NCBI GenBank assembly: GCA_022843385.1
Contig: JALHNT010000032.1
Span: 1-64,000 of the forward strand
Direction: 5' to 3'
From: Anaerolineae bacterium
Lineage (GTDB): Bacteria > Chloroflexota > Anaerolineae > Aggregatilineales > Phototrophicaceae
DNA length: 64,000 nt
The position numbers were made by a program, and so were the translations under genes. Shown here in pieces: positions 10,001 to 18,399 of this stretch; positions within the stretch are counted from its first letter, which is position 1, and each line of letters begins with the position of its first letter. The notes under the pieces are model-generated. The model was given only the letters and a program-made list of their open reading frames with translations, searched no databases and had not been told where the DNA came from.

Positions 10001-10699
10001 ACGCTCGATCAGATACGCCTGAATCGGTTCAGACTTGCCCTTCAGCAGCATCGGTTCCAGCGTGCGCGCCTCGAACAGCCCGCGCACATGAATATAGGTG
10101 TCGTGTGAAATCAGGATGCCACCAGGGGGCGCGGCGCTCTGCAACCGGGCTGCCATGTTGATGGCATCGCCCATCGCCGTCCATTCTGAGCCGGACTCGC
10201 CGCCGACTTCGCCCAGCGCCACCAGGCCGGTATTGATGCCAACCCGAACATCAAAGCCGCTGATGCCCCACTGATCTTCGACTGTGCTGGCGTACTGCCG
10301 CGCTGCCCGTACAATCGCCAGACCACAGCGCGCTGCCCGCAGCGGGTCATCTTCTCGTCCGACTGGCGCACCGAAAAAGGCCAGCAGGCCATCGCCCATC
10401 AGCCGTGCCACTGTCCCGCCATATTCGCCCACCGCATCGGAATAGGCTCGTAGCGCCCCATCCATGATCGCCAGCACATCCTCCGGGTCGAGGTGCTGCG
10501 ACAGCGCGGTGGAAGATACTGTATCGGCGAACAGGATGGTGACGAGCTTGCGCTGTTCCGGGCTGTTGTGGCTGATGAGCGAGTTGAGTTTGTCACGCAG
10601 CACGGCGATGGTGGCGTCAACGACGGCATCGCCCAGGGTGGGGCGCAGCGATTCCTGCGCGGCGATGGCCTGTTCCAGTTGTTCGCGGGTGAGCATCAT
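7061..10699 (-). CDS. Class III adenylate/guanylate cyclase - AAA ATPase - TPR regulator
   Basis: 1212 residues. Residues about 50-235 form a class III nucleotide cyclase domain with the metal-binding aspartates in LFADTVSST (about 57) and MGDGLLAFFGAP (about 103). A STAND-type AAA ATPase follows, with Walker A GEPGVGKS near 283 and Walker B VMFLDDIHWADD near 415. From about 680 to 1180 there are at least ten TPRs (for example ALNNLGLVKAELGRYTEARG). No membrane segment is seen. The architecture is known in Chloroflexi, actinobacteria and proteobacteria, where TPR/AAA units are thought to control an output domain by ligand-driven assembly. Cyclase activity itself is not proven by these motifs. 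A likely -10 (TGATACACT) lies on the minus strand at 10730-10738. Confidence 0.9.
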   Translation of the reverse strand: MMLTREQLEQAIAAQESLRPTLGDAVVDATIAVLRDKLNSLISHNSPEQRKLVTILFADTVSSTALSQHLDPEDVLAIMDGALRAYSDAVGEYGGTVARLMGDGLLAFFGAPVGREDDPLRAARCGLAIVRAARQYASTVEDQWGISGFDVRVGINTGLVALGEVGGESGSEWTAMGDAINMAARLQSAAPPGGILISHDTYIHVRGLFEARTLEPMLLKGKSEPIQAYLIEREKPRTFRMTTRGVEGIETRMIGRQTELEQLQSIFTWVVEERETQIVTVIGEPGVGKSRLLREFDNWLDDRPESVLHFTGRATAEMTRMPYALIRNMFAFRFNIQDSDSAATVRAKLEQGIVSFLGSGNEHKAHAIGNLIGFDFSNSPHLQGDDPQQMTQLSLYYLTEFFGKVATKAPTVMFLDDIHWADDKSLDLVNHLIRSKRALKLLVVCLARPVLLERRAPPWMDNPELNTMIEVRPLSRDDTRQLATDILHKVAEPPDNLLEQVITTAEGNPFYVEEIIKMMIDDQVIVKDPEAWRVNLSRLTDLRIPSTLTGVIQARLDALPQDEQAVLQRAAVVGRIFWDGALERLQAEGEPPLENLPEILEALRRRELIRYRESSAFAGTNEYIFRHTILYDVTYESVLRRLRRVYHAQVAEWLVERAGDRINEYTGLIAEHYEHAGQSRQAVEFLIRSTEVALNISAYREAIERGERALAILKDEEPLPLLEAQVKTQLGQAYRGLSDYVRAREYYEQSLILFEQIHDGRGIVKMLYELGWLVGTVMRRYDDGIQYFQESLNIAREVEDKRGFAWALNGLGAMSHFQGDSMEAISYYQQSLTIAREIGDQARTAGALNNLGLVKAELGRYTEARGDLEAGLQIFRTIGLRAGIASPLSNLGNLARTLGDHEEARRLFLEALTIQEDIGDRAGVASSLWNLGNLARVQGNYLLAQQHYEEALNIVDPLGAAAASSVMKEELALIARLEGRYADARRYLDDILKVAQQFGNLNEVANALIHLGAITRLEGDLPQARRLLEESIIINMENHNRRALARSIYYLGDVAFAEGNYPLAERHYQDALAIYREFDNRVGLALTLGGLGDIAVVQGRYDEASALFQEAFETASAIRDTPLTLWILTGITLLLARQGEQERCGELLGMVLNHAAAPQEARDKAGLILDSLQDSLAISPRLAAALERGRLRTARNLRPLDLHESPWLARET

Positions 10700-10839
10700 G
10701 ATCGCATCTCGAACGTCTATTCTCTGGTTAGTGTATCATGACTTACCCGCGTCGAAATGCCTGATTCGTGCCGCCATACTATTGGACAGGGATTTACGAA
10801 CTTCCCAAACTATTTATGCTTGCGACTGAGAGCTGGTGC

Positions 10840-10845
10840 TACAAT
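10840..10845 (+). promoter_or_regulatory. Extended -10 promoter element (TGCTACAAT)
   Basis: TACAAT preceded by TGC, about 125 bases upstream of the STAS-like gene at 10969. No convincing -35 is seen, as expected for an extended -10 promoter. The same TGCTACAAT string occurs in front of other genes in this window. Confidence 0.4.
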
Positions 10846-10968
10846 CGACATAGGGTAAACGCACTCAAATTTGGACAAGTTCCCTCCCCAGCAGCGCTAT
10901 CGATGCGGGTGCAGGATGGTGAAGTGATGGTCAGTGGGCGATCAGCAGTTCCGGACGGATGGGATAAA

Positions 10969-11364
10969 ATGGCCGTGAAGTATCGGTTCGAGGACGGAGG
11001 ATATCCACTCATTCGGATTGATGTTGAAGGTCGTTGGGCAGCCCGCGATCTGCGTGCCGCGATTCTGAATTGTAATGCTTACTATGCCGAGACCTCTGGC
11101 ACCATCCATGTCATCATTGATTTCACCCATTCTGGATCGCTGCCGGTCAATCTGCTGCCGCTGGCGTTTGAACTGGAAACGCTCAACATCAGCACGCCGT
11201 TCACCCATACCTTTGTCATCAAGCCACATGGTTACATCGATGCGATCATTCAGATGGCGCGCAAAGTGACACCGCGCCTGGCACGTAATGTCCATGTCGT
11301 GGCAGATGTCTCATCCGCACTGGATATGATTGCTGGACTTCATGCTCCCACCGGCACCGGGTGA
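10969..11364 (+). CDS. STAS/SpoIIAA-like small protein
   Basis: 131 residues from the preferred ATG at 10969. The pattern of alternating strands and helices (PLIRIDVEGRWAARDLRAAI, IHVIIDFTHSG, FVIKPHGYIDAIIQM, SSALDMI) matches a STAS-like fold, and the protein resembles the one at 59974-60387 in order and spacing of these blocks. No phosphorylatable Ser/Thr can be identified with confidence. The frame is open back to 10768 with other possible starts at 10903 and 10927; the shorter form is favoured because it starts where the paralogue starts. It is convergent with the L,D-transpeptidase gene, 4 bases apart. Confidence 0.6.
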   Translation: MAVKYRFEDGGYPLIRIDVEGRWAARDLRAAILNCNAYYAETSGTIHVIIDFTHSGSLPVNLLPLAFELETLNISTPFTHTFVIKPHGYIDAIIQMARKVTPRLARNVHVVADVSSALDMIAGLHAPTGTG

Positions 11365-11368
11365 TCGA

Positions 11369-13108
11369 TCAGATTTGACCGCTCTTGACCATCTTTGCCA
11401 GCTCGCTCTGCGGCGGATATTCGCTGGAGATGATCTCGACTACTGTCCCAACTTCAGCCCATTGGAACAGTCTTTCGGCATTGCTGTTTTCCGACATCAC
11501 ACACCCGAAGGTGTACGGTGCGCCGACATTACCCCCGCCCAGATAAGCGCCGTTGGGCAATAGCACTGCGCCGTGAAAGCCATTCATCAGCCCCGGCACG
11601 ACTTCGTACATGCCCATGAACCAGTACATCTCCCACTGCCCGCAGTCCAGACCATCGGCATTGCACAGGGTGTAACTGCCGCCGGAGGCCACTTCATCGC
11701 GGTTGAGAATCTGATAAATGCCGGGCGAGGTCGGCGCGCTGGACATGCCGGATGAGATCAGCCAGCGGAAGACCACCTGACCATTTTCGAAAGCAGCCAG
11801 ACTTTGATTATCGAGGTCAACCACAATTCGCTTGTAGCCCACCGGGTCGAGCGGCAGCGCCCGATCCTTCGACGGCAGATTGAGCGTATCGCCGGGCGAC
11901 AGAACATCCAGATTGACGCCAGGATTGGTTTCAGTGAACAAATAGAAGGGGATGCCGGTCTTGCGTGAGATACGGTAGGCGGTATCGCCGCGCTCAACCG
12001 TGTATGTCCACTCGCGGTAACGAATCCGCAGATCAATGGTCGAGCTGAGAGTCTGGATCGACTCGCGGATTTTATCTTTGGTTTCTTTGGGGTCGAGATA
12101 GCGAATTGTGCCATCCGGAGCCGGGGTGAGTGAACTGGTCTGGGCCTCGAAGAACGGGGCGAAAGCGCTCTCGCGCAGCGTTAGGCCAGTTTCACCGGCC
12201 TCCAGCCATGATGTCAGCACTTGCTGATTGGTGGACCAGGAAATCGTCTGATCGAGGAAAGGGTCATACCCATTCAGCGTCAGCGGCACATTGACGAAAG
12301 CGCGCGCTTCATCCAGATAATCTTCCGGGTCAGAAACATCGGGTGGAAGCGTTTCCATCACCAGATCAATCCGGCGATTTTCCACCATCACCACCGTGTT
12401 ATCCAGCAGCGCCTCCACCGTGTTCGGCACATCCATCATCCGGCCATCAGTTCCCGGCACCCCTTGCAGGCTATCGGCCTGCCAGGCATAGGTGGCGTTC
12501 TGTGGCGCAATATCGGTAGACTGGGTGAGATCGAGCAGGAAGCTCTGCGCCGTCAGATAGTCCACGCTCACGACCGGCTGTACACCATAACCCATAGGGA
12601 TGCCCGCGAGCCCGACGGTGCGCGCCGCTTCGGCGGTCTTCTGCGCATCGAGGATCAATCCCAGCTCCGCCGGGGTTGCGCTCCACTGCCGTTCGCCATC
12701 GACCAGTTTGATGCGGGTGTTGGTATCCCACAGCCGCGTCAGTTCTGCTGCCGCTTCATCGACGGTCAGGTCGCCAACAGCCACGCCCAGCGCCCAGATA
12801 TTGGGGAAAATCCGCCCGGAAAAGACATGACTGCCGATGAAGATCAGGAAGATGAGAACGGCGACGGCGATCAGACCGAACAAAAGCTGCGGCGTGTGCG
12901 TAACATACCACAACGCATCACGCGCCATGAGGTTAAAACGCTGCGCCCCGGCCTGTCGCCGTGCGCTGGGAAAGGAAATGGATGACAATTTTTCCTTGAT
13001 TGCGCCGCTGCCTGTCAGGACATTCAGGGTTTCCTTACGGCGTTCGCGCACCATCTGGCGTTCACGGGCGCGGTTGCCCATGCTGCGTCGTGAGCGATGA
13101 TCGTCCAT
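11369..13108 (-). CDS. Membrane-anchored L,D-transpeptidase with LysM domain
   Basis: 579 residues. A basic cytoplasmic tail (1-70) is followed by one membrane segment (LLFGLIAVAVLIFLIFIG, about 74-92). An extracytoplasmic part of about 270 residues resembles the YoaR/PG-binding-4 domains found before YkuD domains. A LysM repeat follows (YTVERGDTAYRISRKTGIPF, about 370-415), then a YkuD L,D-transpeptidase domain from about 423. The catalytic signature is FHGAVLL...APYTFGCVM with Cys536. Such enzymes cross-link peptidoglycan or attach proteins to it. The position immediately before Gly-Cys is Phe rather than the His of the usual [ST]HGC motif, a variation worth noting. The gene is divergent from the aminotransferase gene. 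Confidence 0.88.
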   Translation of the reverse strand: MDDHRSRRSMGNRARERQMVRERRKETLNVLTGSGAIKEKLSSISFPSARRQAGAQRFNLMARDALWYVTHTPQLLFGLIAVAVLIFLIFIGSHVFSGRIFPNIWALGVAVGDLTVDEAAAELTRLWDTNTRIKLVDGERQWSATPAELGLILDAQKTAEAARTVGLAGIPMGYGVQPVVSVDYLTAQSFLLDLTQSTDIAPQNATYAWQADSLQGVPGTDGRMMDVPNTVEALLDNTVVMVENRRIDLVMETLPPDVSDPEDYLDEARAFVNVPLTLNGYDPFLDQTISWSTNQQVLTSWLEAGETGLTLRESAFAPFFEAQTSSLTPAPDGTIRYLDPKETKDKIRESIQTLSSTIDLRIRYREWTYTVERGDTAYRISRKTGIPFYLFTETNPGVNLDVLSPGDTLNLPSKDRALPLDPVGYKRIVVDLDNQSLAAFENGQVVFRWLISSGMSSAPTSPGIYQILNRDEVASGGSYTLCNADGLDCGQWEMYWFMGMYEVVPGLMNGFHGAVLLPNGAYLGGGNVGAPYTFGCVMSENSNAERLFQWAEVGTVVEIISSEYPPQSELAKMVKSGQI

Positions 13109-13254
13109 AACACTACCTCATCCAGCTTACAATCCTGCCTCATGATAACACGTTTATTGTATTCCGATGCACGGCCCTTGAAAATGGGATTCTCATCTGA
13201 AATGGCTCATATGACCGAGCTACCGACGGGTATCAAACGACGGGTAACCTGCGC

Positions 13255-13260
13255 TACAAT
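13255..13260 (+). promoter_or_regulatory. -10 element TACAAT upstream of aminotransferase
   Basis: GCGCTACAAT about 30 bases before the ATG of the aminotransferase gene. It is one of several TACAAT -10 elements in the window. Confidence 0.45.
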
Positions 13261-13289
13261 AGGGCGAAACGTCATTCGGAGGAAGCAAA

Positions 13290-14639
13290 ATGAGCTTTAT
13301 TGAACAGGATTACGCTGTCTGGGTCGAGCAGGATCAGAAGCAGCTTCACCCGTTGCAACATGCTTCACGCCACACCAACCCGCTGGTGATTGAACGGGCA
13401 GAGGGTGTGTATCTTTATACAGTGGATGGGCGCAAGATACTAGACGGCATGGCCGGGTTGTGGAACGTCAACATCGGCTATGGCAACACCGAGCTGCCGG
13501 AGGTCGCCCGCGAGCAGATGCTCAGGCTGCCGTTCACCTCCAACTTCGCCGGCATGACCAACCTCCCCTCGATTCAACTGGCGGAGAAGCTCTCCGGTTT
13601 TGCCTACGCCGACCTCAAGACCACTGCCTTTACCTCCGGCGGGTCGGAGTCCAATGAGACAGCTTTCAAGACGGCGCGCTATTATTGGAAGCGGCTGGGC
13701 AAACCGGAGAAGACCAAGATCATCGCCCGCAACGCCGCCTACCACGGCATCTCGATGGCGGCCACCAGCGCCACCGGCATCGCCCGCTATCACACCATGT
13801 TCGGGCCACAAATCCCCGGCTTCCTCCACATCCCCAACCCCAACCCGCATCGCTACGAGGGCGACATCCGCGATGGCGAAACCGTCGGTCAGGCAGCGGC
13901 GCGGGCGTTGGAAGAAGCGATCCTGCGCGAAGGGCCGGAAACGGTGGCGGCCTTCATCGCCGAGCCAATTCAGGGCGTCGGCGGCGTGATCGTCCCACCG
14001 GATGATTACTTCCCGCGCGTGCGCCAGATTTGCGATCAGTACGAGGTGTTGTTCATTTCCGATGAGGTCATCACCGGCTTTGGTCGCACCGGCAAGATGT
14101 TCGCCCTCGGTCACTGGGGGGTGCAGCCGGATATTCTCTCGTTCGCCAAAGGCATCACCAGCGGCTATATCCCGTTGGGTGGCATCCAGATCAACGATGC
14201 CATCCGCGACGCCATCTGGAACGCGCCGGAGCCGGAGTCGTGGATGCACGGCTACACCTATTCCGGTCACGCGACAGCCTGCGCCGTTGGGCTGCGCAAT
14301 GTCGAGATCATCGAACGTGAGGGTCTGGTGGAGAACTCACGGGTGCTGGGTGAGCAACTGCTGAAGGGGCTAGAAGCGCTGACCGAATTCCCACAAGTGG
14401 TGGTGGCGCGGGGCAAAGGGCTGCTGTGCGCGATTGAGATTGTCAAGGATAAAACGTCGCGGACGCCTGATCTGCCGACCACCAATGCGCTGATGGGCGC
14501 GGCCATGAACGCCGGGTTGCGCACCCGCGCCGTCGGCAATGCGCTGGCCTTCTCGCCCCCGCTGACCATCACCCCTGCCGAAGTCGACTCGATCGTGCAG
14601 ACAATGGGCGATGTGCTGGTGAAACACAATTCACAGTAA
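13290..14639 (+). CDS. Class III pyridoxal-phosphate aminotransferase
   Basis: 449 residues, typical for omega-aminotransferases of the aspartate/ornithine/beta-alanine-pyruvate group. The family signature is present: AFTSGGSESNETAFKTARYYW, AAYHGIS, LFISDEVITGFGRTGKMFA and the PLP-binding Lys287 in SFAKGITSGYIPLGG. It transfers an amino group from an amine or omega-amino acid to a keto acid; the exact amine is not predictable here. The start has a strong GGAGG 9 bases upstream. The stop overlaps a downstream ATG (TAATG) but the next gene probably starts at 14717. Confidence 0.93.
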   Translation: MSFIEQDYAVWVEQDQKQLHPLQHASRHTNPLVIERAEGVYLYTVDGRKILDGMAGLWNVNIGYGNTELPEVAREQMLRLPFTSNFAGMTNLPSIQLAEKLSGFAYADLKTTAFTSGGSESNETAFKTARYYWKRLGKPEKTKIIARNAAYHGISMAATSATGIARYHTMFGPQIPGFLHIPNPNPHRYEGDIRDGETVGQAAARALEEAILREGPETVAAFIAEPIQGVGGVIVPPDDYFPRVRQICDQYEVLFISDEVITGFGRTGKMFALGHWGVQPDILSFAKGITSGYIPLGGIQINDAIRDAIWNAPEPESWMHGYTYSGHATACAVGLRNVEIIEREGLVENSRVLGEQLLKGLEALTEFPQVVVARGKGLLCAIEIVKDKTSRTPDLPTTNALMGAAMNAGLRTRAVGNALAFSPPLTITPAEVDSIVQTMGDVLVKHNSQ

Positions 14640-14716
14640 TGCCATTTCGGATTGGGGCGATGACCTGTCGCCTCAATACGCTGTTCTGGCGAACTGGTGA
14701 TCGGGGTAAAGCGGAG

Positions 14717-15154
14717 ATGGCAAGCAAACGCAAGCGATTGGGCAAGCTCAAACCGTTGTACACATTTTTCCTGAATCCCTATGAAAGAGAACGGTTCACC
14801 CGCTGCCCCCAGTGCCGCGGCATAACACGGATTCGAAAGTTTCCTTTTGCCATCCATGTTGACCCTGCCCAGATGGTTCAGCTGAATATGAGTGGGCCGT
14901 TCTGCCCGGTCTGTGAGTTAATCATTCTGCATCAGAATGTGGTGGAAGATTTGTTGACGCGCCTGTTCAGCAGCTTTAACCCCGATATGATTGGCAATAA
15001 CTATTTCATCATTGGCACGGTGGAACGCGCCCACTGGAAGAAATCCAGCAAGCAGGGCGGGACGGTTCAGGAGGCATTTGATAACCTGCACGACTTCAAG
15101 AAGCATGTGAGTTTTGAGGTGCAGCGAGGTTGGTTTCCCATCGACTCAGAATGA
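14717..15154 (+). CDS. Zinc-ribbon-containing hypothetical protein
   Basis: 145 residues from the ATG at 14717 (MASKRKRLGKLKPLY). Two CxxC pairs (CPQC about residue 29, CPVC about 64) suggest one zinc-binding knuckle, with a basic N terminus and a helical C-terminal half. No enzyme motif is visible and I do not recognise the family. GGAG lies directly before the ATG and GGGG 12 bases upstream; the frame is also open back to 14639, overlapping the aminotransferase stop. Its stop overlaps the start of the secreted propeller gene (ATGA), so they form one transcription unit. Confidence 0.65.
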   Translation: MASKRKRLGKLKPLYTFFLNPYERERFTRCPQCRGITRIRKFPFAIHVDPAQMVQLNMSGPFCPVCELIILHQNVVEDLLTRLFSSFNPDMIGNNYFIIGTVERAHWKKSSKQGGTVQEAFDNLHDFKKHVSFEVQRGWFPIDSE

Positions 15155-16323
15155 AGACCTTGTTCTTTTCCTTGTTGGCTTTTACTGCGCTCTTGGGATT
15201 CTCCAGCCTCGTTCCTACCGCGGCCCAATCCGCCTTGCCGCCGTGTGACCAGCGACCGCATTTCATCGACCCGCCCTGGGTGGATACTCGTTACTTCTGC
15301 GCCGAGCAAGTGATCCATGACAGCAGCGGCGGTGAGTTGGGCTTCACAGCGCTGGTCGCTGCCCCGGATGGTACGCTCTACGCAGCACGACCACTCTGGG
15401 GGCAGGTGTGGGCGCTGACCGATGGCGATGGGGATGGACTGCCGGAGACAGCCCGACTGGCGGCGCAGGGGCTGACCTTGCCCAACGGCCTGGCCTATCA
15501 TGACGATGCCCTTTACATCACTGGCGGCTCCCATATCTACCGGCTGCGTGGCGATGATCTCACGATGCTGGTCGATGAGGTGCCAGCGGGGGTCACCGGC
15601 TTCTGGACGGGCGGGATCGCGGTCAGCGCTGATGAGCGTTTGGTCATCGCCACCGGCGCACCGTGTGATTTCTGCCTGAGCGATGAGCCGGGGCGCGGCG
15701 CGATCCTGAGCTATGTGCTCGATGGCCGCGATCCACAGGTGGTCGCCAACGGGCTGCGCCAACCGACCGGCCTGGCCTTCCGCAATGGCGAACTCTGGAC
15801 GGTGGACAGCGCCCGCGATGGGTTGTTCGATGCGCCGGAACTGGATGAACTGAACCGGGTGACGCCGGGGGCGCATTTTGGCTGGCCGTTCTGCATCGGT
15901 CCCAAAAATCAACCCGATGATCTGAGCGGGGCGTTCGACTGCGCTCAGGCCACGCCGCCGGCCTTCACCTTTCCGACTCACAGCCAACCGCTGGGGCTGA
16001 CCCTGTATGACGGCGAGGCCTTCCCCCATTTGCGCGGTCAACTGCTGGTGACGCTGGGCGGGTCGTATAACGAGACGCAGGTGCAGGGCTACACCCTCAA
16101 CAGCATCGCCTTTGATGCGGCTGACCAACCGGCGGGTTACACCATCCTGCTGCCGCATATCCCAACCGATAACCCAACCTGGCAGAACCTCGACCTGCTG
16201 AAGACCCACTATCAGAAAAGCGGCTTCTGGCCGTACCGTCCGATGGGCGTCACGGTCAGCCGCGAGGGCTGGATTTACGTCAGCGCCAGCGGCGGGCGCA
16301 TCTGGGCGCTGCGACCTCGCTAA
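15151..16323 (+). CDS. Secreted PQQ-dependent sugar dehydrogenase-like beta-propeller
   Basis: 390 residues. The first about 27 form a signal peptide (MKTLFFSLLAFTALLG, cleavage near TAAQS). The mature part has six-bladed propeller features of soluble glucose/sorbosone dehydrogenases (LPNGLAYHDDALYITGG, LRQPTGLAFRNGELWTVDS, HFGWPFCIG, GWIYVSASGGRIWAL). The family oxidises sugars with PQQ outside the membrane, but many members are only structural relatives, so activity is uncertain. The ATG at 15151 overlaps the stop of the upstream zinc-ribbon gene. The gene ends 4 bases before the convergent TPR kinase. Confidence 0.82.
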   Translation: MKTLFFSLLAFTALLGFSSLVPTAAQSALPPCDQRPHFIDPPWVDTRYFCAEQVIHDSSGGELGFTALVAAPDGTLYAARPLWGQVWALTDGDGDGLPETARLAAQGLTLPNGLAYHDDALYITGGSHIYRLRGDDLTMLVDEVPAGVTGFWTGGIAVSADERLVIATGAPCDFCLSDEPGRGAILSYVLDGRDPQVVANGLRQPTGLAFRNGELWTVDSARDGLFDAPELDELNRVTPGAHFGWPFCIGPKNQPDDLSGAFDCAQATPPAFTFPTHSQPLGLTLYDGEAFPHLRGQLLVTLGGSYNETQVQGYTLNSIAFDAADQPAGYTILLPHIPTDNPTWQNLDLLKTHYQKSGFWPYRPMGVTVSREGWIYVSASGGRIWALRPR

Positions 16324-16326
16324 TGG

Positions 16327-18138
16327 TCATTCGTTCATCGGCATGATGGCATTGGGTAGCATGGCGATGAATGTTGTACCTTTTCCTTCAACCGAAGTTA
16401 CCTCTATCGTTCCGCCATGTTGCTCAATAATCGACAGGACGATCCATAAACCGAGACCTCTGCCTTCCTGGGCCTGATGATCGGGATGCTTTACCCGATA
16501 AAATGGCTGAAACAGATGGGGTAGCGATTCAGCCGGAATGCCGATCCCGGCGTCAGCAACAGTCAGGCGCAAATGCTCCCCCTCTGCCTGAGCCGTGAGG
16601 TCAACTCGTGTGCCAGGTGGACTGTATTTGATGGCATTCGAGAGCAGATTGTTGAGTGCCTGCCGCATTCTTTGGGGGTCAATACGTACCCGCAGTGGTG
16701 AGCAGCTCACATGAAGGCTAATGGATTTCTGACCAGCCAGCACCTGCACGTCGTCTATGGCATGCTGCAAGAACGGCTCCAGGAGCAGACTCTCGAGCCT
16801 GAGGGGGCTGCCTGTTTCCAGATACGATTGGTCGAGCAGATAACTGATGAGGTCGCGCATACGGTCTGCATCGCGCTTCAGGCGTCCTAAAAGCTTTTGT
16901 ATGCGCAGGTCGTGATCGGCCAGATGCTGTTGCAGCAGACCCAGGCTCAGAAAGATGCTGGCGAGTGGGTTCTTCAGGTCATGCGAGGCGGTATTGATGA
17001 GATCGTCTTTCAGCCTGTTCAGCCGTTCGAAGTGACGATGGTTCAACCGTTCCTGTTCCAGATCAGCGCGCATCTTTTCGATCTCAAAGGCCTGTCGAAC
17101 CCGTTCAACCTGAGTGCGTCCTTCTTCGCTGCGAAACTGCGACTCCAGTTGATGGAATTGCCGATAATGCTTCAGGGCCTCGGCGAGGCTCCCCAGCTTC
17201 TCATGTGCAAGCGCAATCTCTTCATGACATTCGTACACGAACCGCAGGTACTTTTCCTGTTCAGCCAGCGCCAATGCCCGCTGCAACGGCATCAGTGCGG
17301 CTTCTGCATCACCCTGGCGCAACAGCAGTCGTCCCATGTTGAGCAGGGTATGGGCTTCCATCGGCAGATACCCCTGCTGCCGGGTGATCTCCAATCGCCT
17401 GGTAAAGCAGGTATGGGCCTCTTCGGACTGATTCAGGTTCATATAGGCCACGCCCAGGTTGCCCAGCACCATCACTTCCGAGTAGGTGTTGCCGGCCTGA
17501 CGGTGCAGATCGAGCGCTTGCAGGCCATAGATCAGCGCCTCCTGATACTGATCCACATAACCGTAGGCCACGCACAGATTATTCAGGAGCATGGCCTGGC
17601 GTTCGAGCAGCCCCAACTGACGATAAAGCGTCAGGCTGTGCTGATAGTGGGCAATCGATTGAAGGCCGTCATCTTCGGTCATGCCATAGATCGCGCCCAT
17701 GCTGTTGTGGGCTTCGGCCTGGGAACTCAGGTTTTGGGTTGTCTCAGCCAGTCGAAGCTGTTGAACAGCATGATCCATCGCTCGTGGATAATCACTCAGG
17801 TCATAACTGACCCAGGCCAGAATGTAATGGGCTTTACAAATCAGATCGGGGCGTGAAATGGCGAGTGCGATTTGTTGGGCCTGGGTGGCCTGCTGTATCG
17901 CTTGAGTGAAGTTCCCCTGGCGTTCATCGAGCGAGGCCAGCGTGAGCAGCGCCTCGGCCATGCCGTTAGCATATGAGACCTGAACCGCCAGATCATAGGC
18001 CTGAGTTGCTGCCTCCCGTGCGGCATTCAAATCCTGTCCATCGAGCGACTGCGCCAGGCGATTCAGATTATCAATGTCAGGGCGCGCTGGCTCATTAATC
18101 TCCAGGCGTGCCGGGGATGATTGAGGCGTTTCGGTCAC
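16327..18138 (-). CDS. TPR-containing sensor histidine kinase (second copy)
   Basis: 603 residues, same plan as the kinases at 1685 and 52940. TPRs lie at about 30-330 (YANGMAEALLTLASLDERQG, SYSEVMVLGNLGVAYMNLNQ-like units), then a coiled coil, a HisKA H-box (SHDLKNPLASIFLSL) with His386 and an HATPase domain with N-box (LLSNAIKYS), G1 (DAGIGIP) and G2 (GRGLGLWIV). No membrane segment is seen, so the signal should be cytoplasmic. There is no adjacent response regulator. It is divergent from the P450 gene; the 260-base gap contains a palindrome AGGAATATTCCT (18208-18219). Confidence 0.9.
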   Translation of the reverse strand: MTETPQSSPARLEINEPARPDIDNLNRLAQSLDGQDLNAAREAATQAYDLAVQVSYANGMAEALLTLASLDERQGNFTQAIQQATQAQQIALAISRPDLICKAHYILAWVSYDLSDYPRAMDHAVQQLRLAETTQNLSSQAEAHNSMGAIYGMTEDDGLQSIAHYQHSLTLYRQLGLLERQAMLLNNLCVAYGYVDQYQEALIYGLQALDLHRQAGNTYSEVMVLGNLGVAYMNLNQSEEAHTCFTRRLEITRQQGYLPMEAHTLLNMGRLLLRQGDAEAALMPLQRALALAEQEKYLRFVYECHEEIALAHEKLGSLAEALKHYRQFHQLESQFRSEEGRTQVERVRQAFEIEKMRADLEQERLNHRHFERLNRLKDDLINTASHDLKNPLASIFLSLGLLQQHLADHDLRIQKLLGRLKRDADRMRDLISYLLDQSYLETGSPLRLESLLLEPFLQHAIDDVQVLAGQKSISLHVSCSPLRVRIDPQRMRQALNNLLSNAIKYSPPGTRVDLTAQAEGEHLRLTVADAGIGIPAESLPHLFQPFYRVKHPDHQAQEGRGLGLWIVLSIIEQHGGTIEVTSVEGKGTTFIAMLPNAIMPMNE

Positions 18139-18329
18139 TGTATGTTATCCTGAGCATCATCTCATCATAATCCGGTTCAGCAATAGGCAAACGTAAGAGT
18201 TTGGTGAAGGAATATTCCTCTTTCTGCTATGGCTGTCGGAAGCAATGACTGAAACGAGAGCAGGAATCGAAACAAGCTGTGCCAAGATGAACAGTTGCAT
18301 AGAGTTGATGGGGAATCACTCGTGATGTG

Positions 18330-18359
18330 TTGACGGCTGGTTTGTGAATTCCTTAACAT
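18330..18359 (+). promoter_or_regulatory. Predicted sigma-A promoter of the P450 gene
   Basis: TTGACG (18330-18335) and TAACAT (18354-18359) with an 18-base spacer. Transcription would start near 18366, giving a leader of about 34 bases to the ATG at 18400. Confidence 0.5.
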
Positions 18360-18399
18360 AAGAGGATTGATCAACCAACTGGATTTTGAGGACTGTTGT

